The position numbers and the translations under genes are program-made. A stretch of DNA of 64,000 nt from Flavobacterium sp. (GTDB lineage: Bacteria; Bacteroidota; Bacteroidia; Flavobacteriales; Flavobacteriaceae): NCBI RefSeq assembly GCF_027533505.1, contig NZ_JAPZUB010000008.1, positions 1 through 64,000 of the forward strand. Direction: 5' to 3'. The notes under the pieces were generated by a model. The model saw only the letters and a list, made by a program, of their open reading frames with translations, did no database searches and was not told where the DNA came from. Every line of letters begins with the position of its first letter. Positions within the stretch are counted from its first letter, which is position 1. Shown here one piece after another: positions 27,108 to 35,401 of this stretch.

Positions 27108-27991
27108 TGTTTAATACAAAAGGTATTACAGTTTTTACGCCTACGTTTAATCGCGCTTACTGCTTGGGACAGCTTTACGAAAGTTTGTTGCGGCAAACGG
27201 CCACCGATTTTTGTTGGCTTATTGTGGATGATGGATCGTCGGATACCACAAAGGATTTAGTGGCGGGATGGATCGCCGCGCAAAAAATTCCCATTACCTA
27301 TCTTTATCAAACCAACCAAGGGATGCATGGGGCTCATAATACTGCCTATGCTCACATCGAAACACCCTACAATGTGTGTATTGATTCGGATGATTACATG
27401 CCCGATGATGCTATAGCACAAATTTTGGCCCATCTTCCCCAACTCGAAGCGTCGGATTGTGCGGGGATGATTGGATTGGATTGTGATCCTCAAGGGAAGC
27501 TTATCGGAACCGCTATTCCAGCGCAATGGGAGCGTGGGACGTTGAATGATTTGTATCGAAAAGGGGTTACTGGGGATAAAAAAGTGGTGCTGAAAACAGC
27601 AGTAGTGCGCCAGTTTCCATCGTATCCGATCTATCCCGGTGAAAAATTGGTTCCTTTGGGAACGCTTTACCTGCAAATCGATCAGCACTATACTTTTTTG
27701 TATACCCCAGCGGTTTTGTGTGTGGTCGACTACCAGCCCGATGGATCTTCGAATACGATTTTGAAGCAATACAAGGTGAGTCCCCGAGGCTTTGGATACG
27801 CTCGACTACTCCGTTTACGCTATCCCGATACGTTCGTAAATCATTTTAAACAAGCCATGCACTTGGTTTCCTCTGCTTTTTTTTCAGGTGATTTTTCACT
27901 TCTCACTAGGAGTCCACGGCCTGTGTTGACGCTTTTGGCATTCCTACCGGGATTGGCTTTACATGCCTACATCCGTTTTAAAACCCGATAA
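27107..27991 (+). CDS. GT2 family glycosyltransferase
   Basis: This 294-aa GT2 enzyme starts MFNTKGITVFTPTFNRAYCL at the ATG at 27107, which overlaps the previous stop by one base; a TTG at 27095 would add four residues. It has FCWLIVDDGSSDTTKDLV, QGMHGAHNTAYA and CIDSDDYMPDD as the DxD-type motif. The composition returns to the level of the surrounding locus right at this gene. Substrate unknown. Confidence 0.85.
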   Translation: MFNTKGITVFTPTFNRAYCLGQLYESLLRQTATDFCWLIVDDGSSDTTKDLVAGWIAAQKIPITYLYQTNQGMHGAHNTAYAHIETPYNVCIDSDDYMPDDAIAQILAHLPQLEASDCAGMIGLDCDPQGKLIGTAIPAQWERGTLNDLYRKGVTGDKKVVLKTAVVRQFPSYPIYPGEKLVPLGTLYLQIDQHYTFLYTPAVLCVVDYQPDGSSNTILKQYKVSPRGFGYARLLRLRYPDTFVNHFKQAMHLVSSAFFSGDFSLLTRSPRPVLTLLAFLPGLALHAYIRFKTR

Positions 27992-27993
27992 TC

Positions 27994-29076
27994 ATGCGCA
28001 TTCTTCAAGTCATCAACGGATTAGGAACGGGAGGCGCCGAGAAATTAGTCGTCGATATGGTCGTAGCGCTTCAACAACGCGGGATTACTGTTGATCTTTT
28101 GTTGTTGAATGGCACAGAAACGCCTTTTCTTGCCCATTTACAAGCCATTAGTACGGGTAAGATCATTGATTTGGGCCGTTCTTCCGTATACCATCCGAAG
28201 TTGTTGTTTGCCCTTCGATCCTCTCTTCAATCCTATGATGGGATTCATGTGCATTTATTTCCTGCTTTGTATTGGGCGGCTTTAGCAACGTTTTTACCCG
28301 GTACTTTTCCCCCTATGGTGTATACCGAACATAGTACGCACAACAAACGGCGCGACCGATGGTTATTTCGATGCGTTGACCGTTGGCTCTATGCACGCTA
28401 CCGTTGTGTCGTAGCCATAACCCCTTTGGTGAAAACCAATTTACAAGCGCATTTGCAATGGGCCAACGACCGGATTCAAGTCATTCCCAACGGTATTGAT
28501 GGTAGCGCATTGCGTCAAGCCAAGCCCTACACCAAAGCCGATTTGGGACTTCCCGAAGACGCACGGGTGCTGCTTCATGTGGCTCGTTTTTATCCTCCCA
28601 AAGATCCTATAACCCTTATTTCAGCGATGGTGGCTTTGGACTCTTCGGTACATTTGCTATTGGTGGGGGAGGGCCCTGAACGTGCGGCAGCGGCGGCTCA
28701 TGCTGTGCAATGCGGTGTCGCTTCTCGTGTTCATTTTTTGGGAGTTCGTACCGACATTCCCCAATTGTTGCAATCGGCCGATATCATCGTATTGAGTTCG
28801 AAATATGAAGGATTATCATTAGCCGCTATCGAAGGAATGGCCTCTGGGAAACCCTTTGTTGCGTCGGATGTGCCTGGAATTCGCGATTCGGTAGCAGGAG
28901 CAGGTGTCCTTTTTACCTATGGCGATGCCAATGATTTGGCACAAAAAATACAGCGATTGCTTGGGGATGTTTCGTATCGAGAAGCTATTGTTGCCCAGTG
29001 TTTAACCCGTGCCGCGCAATTTGATAGTACGCTTATGGTTGATCGTTATCTGGCTTTATACCAACATTTGTTATGA
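27994..29076 (+). CDS. GT4 family glycosyltransferase
   Basis: This 360-aa GT4 enzyme has ILQVINGLGTGGAEKLVVDM, a TEHSTHNKRRDRW stretch, VIPNGIDGSAL before the donor domain, LLVGEGPERAAA and the EX7E segment SKYEGLSLAAIEGMASGKPF. By family it is a retaining transferase working on lipid-linked acceptors at the cytoplasmic face. It lies immediately before the diacetylbacillosamine block and overlaps it by four bases, so it may add the third sugar onto that primer. Confidence 0.86.
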   Translation: MRILQVINGLGTGGAEKLVVDMVVALQQRGITVDLLLLNGTETPFLAHLQAISTGKIIDLGRSSVYHPKLLFALRSSLQSYDGIHVHLFPALYWAALATFLPGTFPPMVYTEHSTHNKRRDRWLFRCVDRWLYARYRCVVAITPLVKTNLQAHLQWANDRIQVIPNGIDGSALRQAKPYTKADLGLPEDARVLLHVARFYPPKDPITLISAMVALDSSVHLLLVGEGPERAAAAAHAVQCGVASRVHFLGVRTDIPQLLQSADIIVLSSKYEGLSLAAIEGMASGKPFVASDVPGIRDSVAGAGVLFTYGDANDLAQKIQRLLGDVSYREAIVAQCLTRAAQFDSTLMVDRYLALYQHLL

Positions 29077-30224
29077 AAAAGCTCATTCGTATTACTACCG
29101 TACCGCTTTCGTTGGACAAACTTTTGGAGGGACAACTCCGCTATATGGCCTCGCATTATGAGGTGGTGGCGGTGTCGTCGGAGGCTGCTTATTTGAAGCG
29201 TGTTGCCGAGCGGGAAGGGGTACGTTACCATCCCGTTACGATGACCCGAAAAATAACGCCTTTTCACGATGTGAAAGCGGTGTATCAATTGTATCGTTTC
29301 TTTCGAAATGAAAAACCCTTTATCGTTCATACCCATACCCCCAAAGCGGGTTTGGTGGGCATGTTGGCGGCTCGCTTGGCCGGTGTTCCCCATCGGTTGC
29401 ATACGGTGGCAGGTTTGCCGTTGTTGGAGGCTCGGGGGATAAAGCGTTTAATTTTGAATGCGGTAGAGCGATTAACGGGGTTTTGTGCGACGAAGGTGTA
29501 TCCTAATTCCAAGGCCTTGTGTCGCATTATGGTCCAAGAGCGTTTGGCTCCTGATCAAAAATTGAGCGTGATTGGGGCGGGGAGTTCCAATGGAATTGCG
29601 ACCGCTTATTTTTCTAAACATCATTTTTCTTCTGAATCGCTTGCTGCGTTGCGGGAAACGCTTGGTTTATCCTCGGCTTTTGTGTTTGTTTTTGTGGGGC
29701 GCCTTGTAGCCGACAAAGGGATTCAAGAGTTGGTTGCCGCGTTTGAAGCGTTGCATAAAAAAGGGATTGCCTGTCAGTTGTTGTTGGTAGGTCCTTTAGA
29801 ATCGGAATTGGATCCGCTGCAGGCCTCCACTTTGGAAGTAATTGAGCAGCATCCCCATATATTTACCACAGGGTATCAAAACGATGTCCGTCCCTATTTT
29901 GCCTTGGCGGATGCCTTGGTATTTCCGAGTTACCGCGAGGGTTTCCCGAATGTGGTATTGCAAGCTGGCGCGATGGCCTTGCCTTCGATTGTAAGCGATA
30001 TCAATGGCTGTAACGAGATTATTGAACACGGGGTCAACGGTTTAATTGTTCCCGTAAAAACGGTGCAACCATTGTTTGACGCCATGTATACTATGGTAAC
30101 CGATGTAGATTTACGCCATCAAATGCAAGCGAAGGCCCGCAGTTTGATTACGCAACGTTATGAACAGCAAGTAATTTGGGAAGCCATTTTGGAAGAATAT
30201 CGTACCTTTGACCGCAATGCATAA
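29073..30224 (+). CDS. PglA-like GT4 glycosyltransferase
   Basis: This 383-aa GT4 enzyme starts MKKLIRITTVPLSLDKLLEG and has HTHTPKAGLVGMLAARLAGV, FVGRLVADKGIQELVAAFE and FPSYREGFPNVVLQAGAMAL with SDINGCNEII. This set is typical of transferases found directly before PglC-type primers, such as Campylobacter PglA, which adds GalNAc to undecaprenyl-diphospho-diacetylbacillosamine. Its gene overlaps the pglC homologue by 8 bases. A second-sugar role on that primer is well supported by context; the donor is not known. Confidence 0.78.
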   Translation: MKKLIRITTVPLSLDKLLEGQLRYMASHYEVVAVSSEAAYLKRVAEREGVRYHPVTMTRKITPFHDVKAVYQLYRFFRNEKPFIVHTHTPKAGLVGMLAARLAGVPHRLHTVAGLPLLEARGIKRLILNAVERLTGFCATKVYPNSKALCRIMVQERLAPDQKLSVIGAGSSNGIATAYFSKHHFSSESLAALRETLGLSSAFVFVFVGRLVADKGIQELVAAFEALHKKGIACQLLLVGPLESELDPLQASTLEVIEQHPHIFTTGYQNDVRPYFALADALVFPSYREGFPNVVLQAGAMALPSIVSDINGCNEIIEHGVNGLIVPVKTVQPLFDAMYTMVTDVDLRHQMQAKARSLITQRYEQQVIWEAILEEYRTFDRNA

Positions 30225-30828
30225 GGCGTACCTACATCTCGTAAAACCTTTTTTCGATCGGCTGTTTGCCGCGTTTGGATTGTTGATAGCTCTTCCTGTT
30301 TTGCTATTGGTGACCTTTTGTTTAGCCGTGGTGAATCAAGGCAAACCGTTTTTTATTCAAGCCCGACCGGGGAAAAACGGAACGGTATTTCGTATTTATA
30401 AATTCAAAACGATGAACGACCGAAAAGATGCGGAAGGCAAGTTGTTGCCCGATGCGGATCGGTTAACTCGCGTGGGCGCTTTGGTTCGGAAAACCTCCTT
30501 GGATGAGTTGCCTCAATTGTGGAATGTGTTGAAAGGCGACATGAGTTTTGTAGGACCCCGACCCTTGCTTACGCATTACCTCCATTTGTATGATGCTTTT
30601 CAAAACCGTCGGCACGAAGTAAAGCCCGGTATTACCGGATGGGCGCAAGTCAACGGACGCAACGCCATCTCTTGGGACCAGAAGTTTGCTTACGATGTTT
30701 GGTATGTAGATCATATATCCTTTTTTTTGGATGTCAAAATATTGTTCAAGACTGTAAAAAAAGTCCTCATCAGTGAGGGAATCAACGCGGCAGATTCCGC
30801 TTCAATAGAACCGTTTGATGGAAACTAA
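30217..30828 (+). CDS. pglC: PglC-like undecaprenyl-phosphate diacetylbacillosamine-1-phosphate transferase
   Basis: This 203-aa initiating phosphoglycosyltransferase of the small, monotopic type has a hydrophobic N-terminal re-entrant helix (FDRLFAAFGLLIALPVLLLV), FRIYKFKTMNDRKD, the catalytic Asp-Glu pair in KTSLDELPQLWNVLKGDMS, FVGPRPLL and KPGITGWAQVNGRN. The length matches PglC (about 200 aa), not the larger WbaP class. I chose the ATG at 30217 over a TTG at 30208. The genes downstream make the likely substrate, UDP-N,N'-diacetylbacillosamine. It acts on the cytoplasmic face of the inner membrane. Confidence 0.9.
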   Translation: MHKAYLHLVKPFFDRLFAAFGLLIALPVLLLVTFCLAVVNQGKPFFIQARPGKNGTVFRIYKFKTMNDRKDAEGKLLPDADRLTRVGALVRKTSLDELPQLWNVLKGDMSFVGPRPLLTHYLHLYDAFQNRRHEVKPGITGWAQVNGRNAISWDQKFAYDVWYVDHISFFLDVKILFKTVKKVLISEGINAADSASIEPFDGN

Positions 30829-31438
30829 AGTGCTTTTGTATGGGGCCAGTGGGCATGGCAAAGTGGTGTTGGATATTCTCCAAGCCCAAGGAGTTGTCGT
30901 CGATTGTATTTGTGACGACAATCCTAAATTTTCCCACATTCACGGTGTTCCGGTAGTGCCAACTAAGGAAATCGATTGGAACGAAAACTATGTGATGCTG
31001 TTTTCCATTGGGAACAATGCGATCCGAGCTGCTTTGGCGCAACGGTATGCAGGTCCATTTATAACGGCCTTACATCCCCAAGCGGTAATTTCTCCTCATG
31101 CTACTTTTGGGGAGGGGAGTGTGGTTATGGCCGGTGTGGTCATCAATACCGATGTCCGTGTGGGGAAGCATAGCATTATCAATACGGGGGCGACCTTGGA
31201 CCATGATTGTGTGGTGGGCGACTTTGTACATATATCCCCAGGGGTTTCTTTGGCGGGCAATGTCACTATTGGTTCAGCGACACATGTCGGAATTGGGGCC
31301 TGTGTGATTCAAGGGGTGACTATTGGTAAAGGGTGTACCATTGGGGCCGGGGCAGTGATTATTCGCGATGTTCCCGATAGCGCTGTGGTCGTTGGTAATC
31401 CGGGAAAAATAATAAAATACAACAAAACGTATGAATAA
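30818..31438 (+). CDS. pglD: PglD-like UDP-4-amino-sugar N-acetyltransferase
   Basis: This 206-aa protein has an N-terminal sugar-nucleotide domain (VLLYGASGHGKVVLDILQ) and a C-terminal left-handed beta helix from about residue 90. GATLDHDCVVGDFVHISPG contains the catalytic histidine as in PglD. It acetylates the 4-amino group of UDP-2-acetamido-4-amino-2,4,6-trideoxyglucose. It sits between pglC and pglE with overlaps of 11 and 8 bases. It is the UDP-route counterpart of the legH product at 7966. Confidence 0.88.
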   Translation: METKVLLYGASGHGKVVLDILQAQGVVVDCICDDNPKFSHIHGVPVVPTKEIDWNENYVMLFSIGNNAIRAALAQRYAGPFITALHPQAVISPHATFGEGSVVMAGVVINTDVRVGKHSIINTGATLDHDCVVGDFVHISPGVSLAGNVTIGSATHVGIGACVIQGVTIGKGCTIGAGAVIIRDVPDSAVVVGNPGKIIKYNKTYE

Positions 31439-32564
31439 TTCTAAAATATGGTTGTCCTCGCCCCACATGGGCGGTACAGAGCAAAAATATGTTCAAGAAG
31501 CGTTTGATACCAATTGGGTGGCGCCCTTGGGACCGAATGTGAGTGGTTTTGAATCGGATTTAGAGCAGTATTTAGGGGGGCACTATCCCGTGGCAGCCTT
31601 GAGTTCGGGTACGGCCGCCTTGCACTTGGCCTTGATTATGGCTGGGGTCACGGCGGGTGATGAGGTCATTTGCCAGTCGATGACCTTTTCGGCTTCGGCC
31701 AATCCGATTGTGTATTTGGGGGCAACTCCGGTTTTTGTAGATTCTGAACCTGAAACCTGGAATATTTGTCCTCAAGCGTTGGAAGACGCCATTAAAGCTC
31801 GAATGGCGAAAGGGAAAAAACCCAAAGCCATCATTGCAGTGCACTTATATGGAATGCCCTTTCAAGTGGAGGCCGTGGTGGCCTTGGCGCGTGCCTACGA
31901 TATTCCGTTGATTGAAGATAGTGCTGAGGCGTTGGGGAGCCATTATAAGGGTCAGTTTTGTGGAACATTTGGTGACTTTGGCGTATTGTCGTTTAATGGG
32001 AATAAAATAATTACAACCTCTGGCGGTGGTGCTTTGGTTTGTCGTACGGCGGCTGAAAAAGACCATGCCGTTTTTTTAGCCACCCAAGCCCGCGATGCTG
32101 CACCCCATTATCAGCATAGCCATATTGGGTATAACTACCGCTTGAGTAATATATGTGCGGGGATTGGTCGGGGACAGATGGAAGTTTTGGATACCCATAT
32201 CGCCTTGCGTCGTAAGATGCATGATTTTTATACCGATTTATTTCAATCCCATGAGGGCGTTCGGGTTTTTCAAGAGCCGAGTTCCGACTATTTTTGTAAC
32301 TTTTGGTTGTCTGCGATCCTGGTCGATCCTACGCAATGCCAAGGAAAAAATAGAGAAGATTTGCGTCTGGCTCTAGAAGCGGCCAACATAGAGAGTCGCC
32401 CCTTATGGAAACCCATGCATTTGCAACCTGTATTTGCTTCAGCACCCTACTATGGTGGAACAGTCGCAGCACGTTTATTTGACGACGGTTTATGTTTGCC
32501 TTCAGGCTCTAATCTTACCGATAACGATTGCGAACGAATCGCTCGGATAATAAATTCTTTTTAG
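31431..32564 (+). CDS. pglE: PglE-like UDP-4-keto-sugar aminotransferase
   Basis: This 377-aa PLP aminotransferase has LSSPHMGGTEQKYVQEAFDT, NWVAPLGPNVSGFE, ALSSGTAALHLALIMAGV, LIEDSAEALGSHY and the lysine motif LSFNGNKIITTSGGGAL. These are characteristic of PglE/PseC-like enzymes of the diacetylbacillosamine pathway. It converts UDP-4-keto-6-deoxy-GlcNAc into the 4-amino sugar using glutamate. A promoter-like box follows it, before pglF. Confidence 0.9.
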   Translation: MNNSKIWLSSPHMGGTEQKYVQEAFDTNWVAPLGPNVSGFESDLEQYLGGHYPVAALSSGTAALHLALIMAGVTAGDEVICQSMTFSASANPIVYLGATPVFVDSEPETWNICPQALEDAIKARMAKGKKPKAIIAVHLYGMPFQVEAVVALARAYDIPLIEDSAEALGSHYKGQFCGTFGDFGVLSFNGNKIITTSGGGALVCRTAAEKDHAVFLATQARDAAPHYQHSHIGYNYRLSNICAGIGRGQMEVLDTHIALRRKMHDFYTDLFQSHEGVRVFQEPSSDYFCNFWLSAILVDPTQCQGKNREDLRLALEAANIESRPLWKPMHLQPVFASAPYYGGTVAARLFDDGLCLPSGSNLTDNDCERIARIINSF

Positions 32565-32588
32565 TTTTTTTTAAGAATTAAAATTCCC

Positions 32589-32597
32589 TAACTTTAC
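32589..32597 (+). promoter_or_regulatory. -7 promoter box upstream of pglF
   Basis: TAACTTTAC fits the TAnnTTT core of the Bacteroidota -7 element, with A in place of the final G as in the box at 16887. It sits 19 bases before the TTG start at 32616 in a 51-base AT-rich gap. It would allow pglF and perhaps the export genes to be transcribed apart from the glycosyltransferases. Confidence 0.5.
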
Positions 32598-32615
32598 CTC
32601 AATAATTAGGTTGTA

Positions 32616-34592
32616 TTGGAGGATAAGGATAGACATAATTATTTTGCCCTATTTCGAAGAACGTTTGCGGATGTCAATACGTCGTTTTCTTTTCGGAACC
32701 TCGGTTATTTGCCGCGATGGCTCATTTTGTTATTGGATGTGTGTATTGTGTTACTCTCCAGTATTCTCACTTATTTTTTATTTAAAGGGCTCCGTTTGTC
32801 GTATGTTCCCGACAATTCGCTCTCCTTTGCCTTGGTGTTTTACCTGCTGATTAATGTCTTTTTCTTTTGGTTATACCGCACCTACTCAGGGATAATTCGT
32901 CACTCCTCGTTAATTGATGCGTTGAAATTATTTTTCTCGCAGTTATCTACTTTCATTGCGCTCTTGGTGTTCAATTTTATCGTGATTGTATTTTCCAATT
33001 CCAAAGTATATCTCACGACAGGCGCCTTTATCAATGCGGTCTTATCCTTCAGTTTTTTGTTTTTTTATCGCTTGGTCGTGAAGCAAATTTTTGATCGAAT
33101 GTTTACTTCGACTACCGACGAACATCGTATTTCTGCCATCATTTACGGGTCGGATGCCAATGCGATTGCGGTAGCCAATGCCTTACTTTCGGAGCGCCCG
33201 GGTCGCTTTAAGTTGTATGGATTTATCGATAAAGACAATCAAAATTTTACGAAACGAATTTTAAACTTACCTATTTTTCAAATACGCAAAAGTGTTCCTG
33301 TATTGCTGCGTTCCAAAGGCGTAGAAGCGTTGATTATTGCCGATCGGTCGTTGACCAAAGAGGAGCGTTCGATTATCGTTGATGAGTGTATTGAATATGG
33401 GTTTAAGGTGTATACGTTACCCCTTGTCTCCGATTGGGACGATCAAAAAGAAATCTCCAAGAAGATTAAGAATTTTGAAATTCACGATTTGTTGGAGCGC
33501 AAGCCGATTACGTTGGATACCCAATTAATTTCGGAGTATTTGCAGGAAAAAACGATATTGGTTACGGGGGCAGCCGGGTCGATTGGGAGTGAGATTGTGC
33601 GTCAAGTGTTTTTATTCCAACCCAAGCGCATTATTCTATTGGACCAAGCCGAGACTCCGTTGCATTCCCTTTCTTTGGAAATAGCGGGGAAAGATTCGGC
33701 AATTGAATTGATTGATGTAGTGGGCGACGTAAGGGATTATGCTTTTATGGAAACCGTTTTCAAAGCCTATCTCCCCGATGTAGTCTACCATGCAGCTGCT
33801 TATAAGCATGTGCCGTTGATGGAAATCAATCCCGCTCAAGCCGTCTTTACCAATGTGTTGGGCACCCGCAATGTAGCCGATTTATCCAATCAATATCATG
33901 TGGATCGTTTTGTGATGGTTTCCACCGATAAAGCGGTAAATCCCAGTAGTGTGATGGGCGCCAGTAAACGCATTGCAGAAATGTATGTTCAAGCGAAACA
34001 TTTTAAACACCAACGTCAAAACAGTGGCCGATTTACACGATTTATTACCACTCGTTTTGGGAATGTATTGGGGTCCAACGGTTCGGTAGTGCCGCTATTC
34101 ACAAAGCAAATTCAAGAAGGGGGACCTATTACGATTACCCATCCTGAGATTATTCGCTATTTTATGACCATTCTTGAGGCTTGTCAGTTGGTCTTGGAGG
34201 CGGGATCGATGGGGAAAGGAGGGGAGATTTTTATCTTTGATATGGGGAAACCCGTTAAGATTATTGATTTGGCTCGTAAAATGATTCGTTTAGCAGGCTT
34301 TGTTCCCGAAAAAGACATTGCCATCAAAATCGTTGGGTTGCGACCGGGGGAAAAGTTGTATGAAGAATTGTTGAATGATTCGGCCAAAAACTTGCCTACC
34401 CACCACGAAAAGATTATGATAGCCGTGGAAAGTAGCGCCGATTTTGAGTACGTAAGTCAACAGGTGGATGTTTTGATTACCACTGCCCGAACAGGAGCTT
34501 TTGAAGCTACGGTTTCACAAATGAAGGCTTTGGTGCCTGATTTTAAAAGCTTAAATTCGGTATACGAAAAATTGGATAGCACCTCACCCTAA
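32616..34592 (+). CDS. pglF: PglF-like membrane UDP-GlcNAc 4,6-dehydratase
   Basis: This 658-aa protein of the FlaA1/CapD/PglF family has four N-terminal membrane helices (about residues 35-150), a Rossmann-like domain (SAIIYGSDANAIAVANALLS) and a catalytic extended SDR domain from about 305. The SDR domain shows VTGAAGSIGSEIVRQ, YHAAAYKHVPLMEINP and STDKAVNPSSVMGASKRIAE. It makes UDP-2-acetamido-4-keto-2,4,6-trideoxyglucose, the first step towards diacetylbacillosamine. The start used is a TTG at 32616; a slightly later start cannot be excluded. It is the membrane-bound UDP counterpart of the soluble LegB homologue. Confidence 0.9.
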   Translation: MEDKDRHNYFALFRRTFADVNTSFSFRNLGYLPRWLILLLDVCIVLLSSILTYFLFKGLRLSYVPDNSLSFALVFYLLINVFFFWLYRTYSGIIRHSSLIDALKLFFSQLSTFIALLVFNFIVIVFSNSKVYLTTGAFINAVLSFSFLFFYRLVVKQIFDRMFTSTTDEHRISAIIYGSDANAIAVANALLSERPGRFKLYGFIDKDNQNFTKRILNLPIFQIRKSVPVLLRSKGVEALIIADRSLTKEERSIIVDECIEYGFKVYTLPLVSDWDDQKEISKKIKNFEIHDLLERKPITLDTQLISEYLQEKTILVTGAAGSIGSEIVRQVFLFQPKRIILLDQAETPLHSLSLEIAGKDSAIELIDVVGDVRDYAFMETVFKAYLPDVVYHAAAYKHVPLMEINPAQAVFTNVLGTRNVADLSNQYHVDRFVMVSTDKAVNPSSVMGASKRIAEMYVQAKHFKHQRQNSGRFTRFITTRFGNVLGSNGSVVPLFTKQIQEGGPITITHPEIIRYFMTILEACQLVLEAGSMGKGGEIFIFDMGKPVKIIDLARKMIRLAGFVPEKDIAIKIVGLRPGEKLYEELLNDSAKNLPTHHEKIMIAVESSADFEYVSQQVDVLITTARTGAFEATVSQMKALVPDFKSLNSVYEKLDSTSP

Positions 34593-34612
34593 GTAGCTTT
34601 GGGAATAATCGC

Positions 34613-34621
34613 TATATTTGC
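34613..34621 (+). promoter_or_regulatory. -7 promoter box upstream of the wza-like gene
   Basis: TATATTTGC is a full match to the Bacteroidota -7 consensus TAnnTTTG. It lies 17 bases before the preferred ATG at 34639, in the 46-base gap after pglF. It probably drives the export pair at 34639-37807. A TTTG is present at 34598-34601 but is too close to be the usual -33 element. Confidence 0.6.
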
Positions 34622-34638
34622 AACTCATTACGAATACT

Positions 34639-35394
34639 ATGAAGAAAATTTCCTTACTTTTTTTGTTGCTATTGGCCCTTACTCAAGTGTCGTGTGTCTC
34701 CAAGAAAAAGTACTATTATTTGCAGGGCGATTACAATATGGGGAATGCCGCTGCCAATTATGAGCCTATTATTCAAAAAGACGATCGGATTTCGATTGTA
34801 GTGATGACCTATCAGCGGGAACTCTCTGAGCCGTTTAATATGAATGTTGGGGGTAATATGGGCGGTGGAAATATTGCTAACAATCCTAATGCGGGGTATT
34901 TAGTGGATAGTGAAGGCACTATCGATTTTCCAACCCTAGGGAAACTATCGGTGGCGGGCTATACAATTGAACAGCTTCGCTTAATGTTGACCGAGAAACT
35001 GAAAGCCTATTTGGTGGATCCCATCATCAATATACGGATACTCAATTTTAAAGTGACCGTTTTAGGGGCTGTAGGAAAGCCTGGTGTGAAAAGTTTTAAT
35101 ACCAATCGGGTAACTATCCTAGACGTTATCGCCGAATCGGGTGATGTTTCCCCTTTTGGACGCCGTCAAGAGGTGCTTATCATTCGGGACTATCAAGGGG
35201 TAAAATCGTTTAACACCATTGATTTAACCAAAGCCGACCTTATGAATTCTCCGTTTTTCTATATGGATCAAAACGATGTGGTCTATGTGCGCGAGCGTAA
35301 AGCCAAAGTTGACGCCACGGCGTTACCCAGTCTACCCATCATTGCTTCAACGATTAGTTTTATAACTACAATGATATTTCTTTTTACGCGATAA
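34639..35394 (+). CDS. wza: Wza-like outer-membrane polysaccharide export lipoprotein
   Basis: This 251-aa lipoprotein has a signal peptide (MKKISLLFLLLLALTQVSC) with lipidated Cys19. It then has a Poly_export domain (about 45-125, with DRISIVVMTYQRELSEPFN and GYLVDSEGTIDFPTLG), an SLBB-like domain (VTVLGAVGKPGVKSFNTNR) and a C-terminal hydrophobic helix. I chose the ATG at 34639 because an upstream in-frame start would put seven residues before the signal. It forms the outer-membrane exit channel for capsule or exopolysaccharide and partners the kinase gene seven bases downstream. Confidence 0.92.
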   Translation: MKKISLLFLLLLALTQVSCVSKKKYYYLQGDYNMGNAAANYEPIIQKDDRISIVVMTYQRELSEPFNMNVGGNMGGGNIANNPNAGYLVDSEGTIDFPTLGKLSVAGYTIEQLRLMLTEKLKAYLVDPIINIRILNFKVTVLGAVGKPGVKSFNTNRVTILDVIAESGDVSPFGRRQEVLIIRDYQGVKSFNTIDLTKADLMNSPFFYMDQNDVVYVRERKAKVDATALPSLPIIASTISFITTMIFLFTR

Positions 35395-35401
35395 CGATTC
35401 T

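Noticed and set aside
27257..27769. 170-codon open frame on the minus strand
   Set aside because: It lies wholly inside a GT2 gene with clear motifs, has no family resemblance and no promoter. It reads as a codon-bias shadow.
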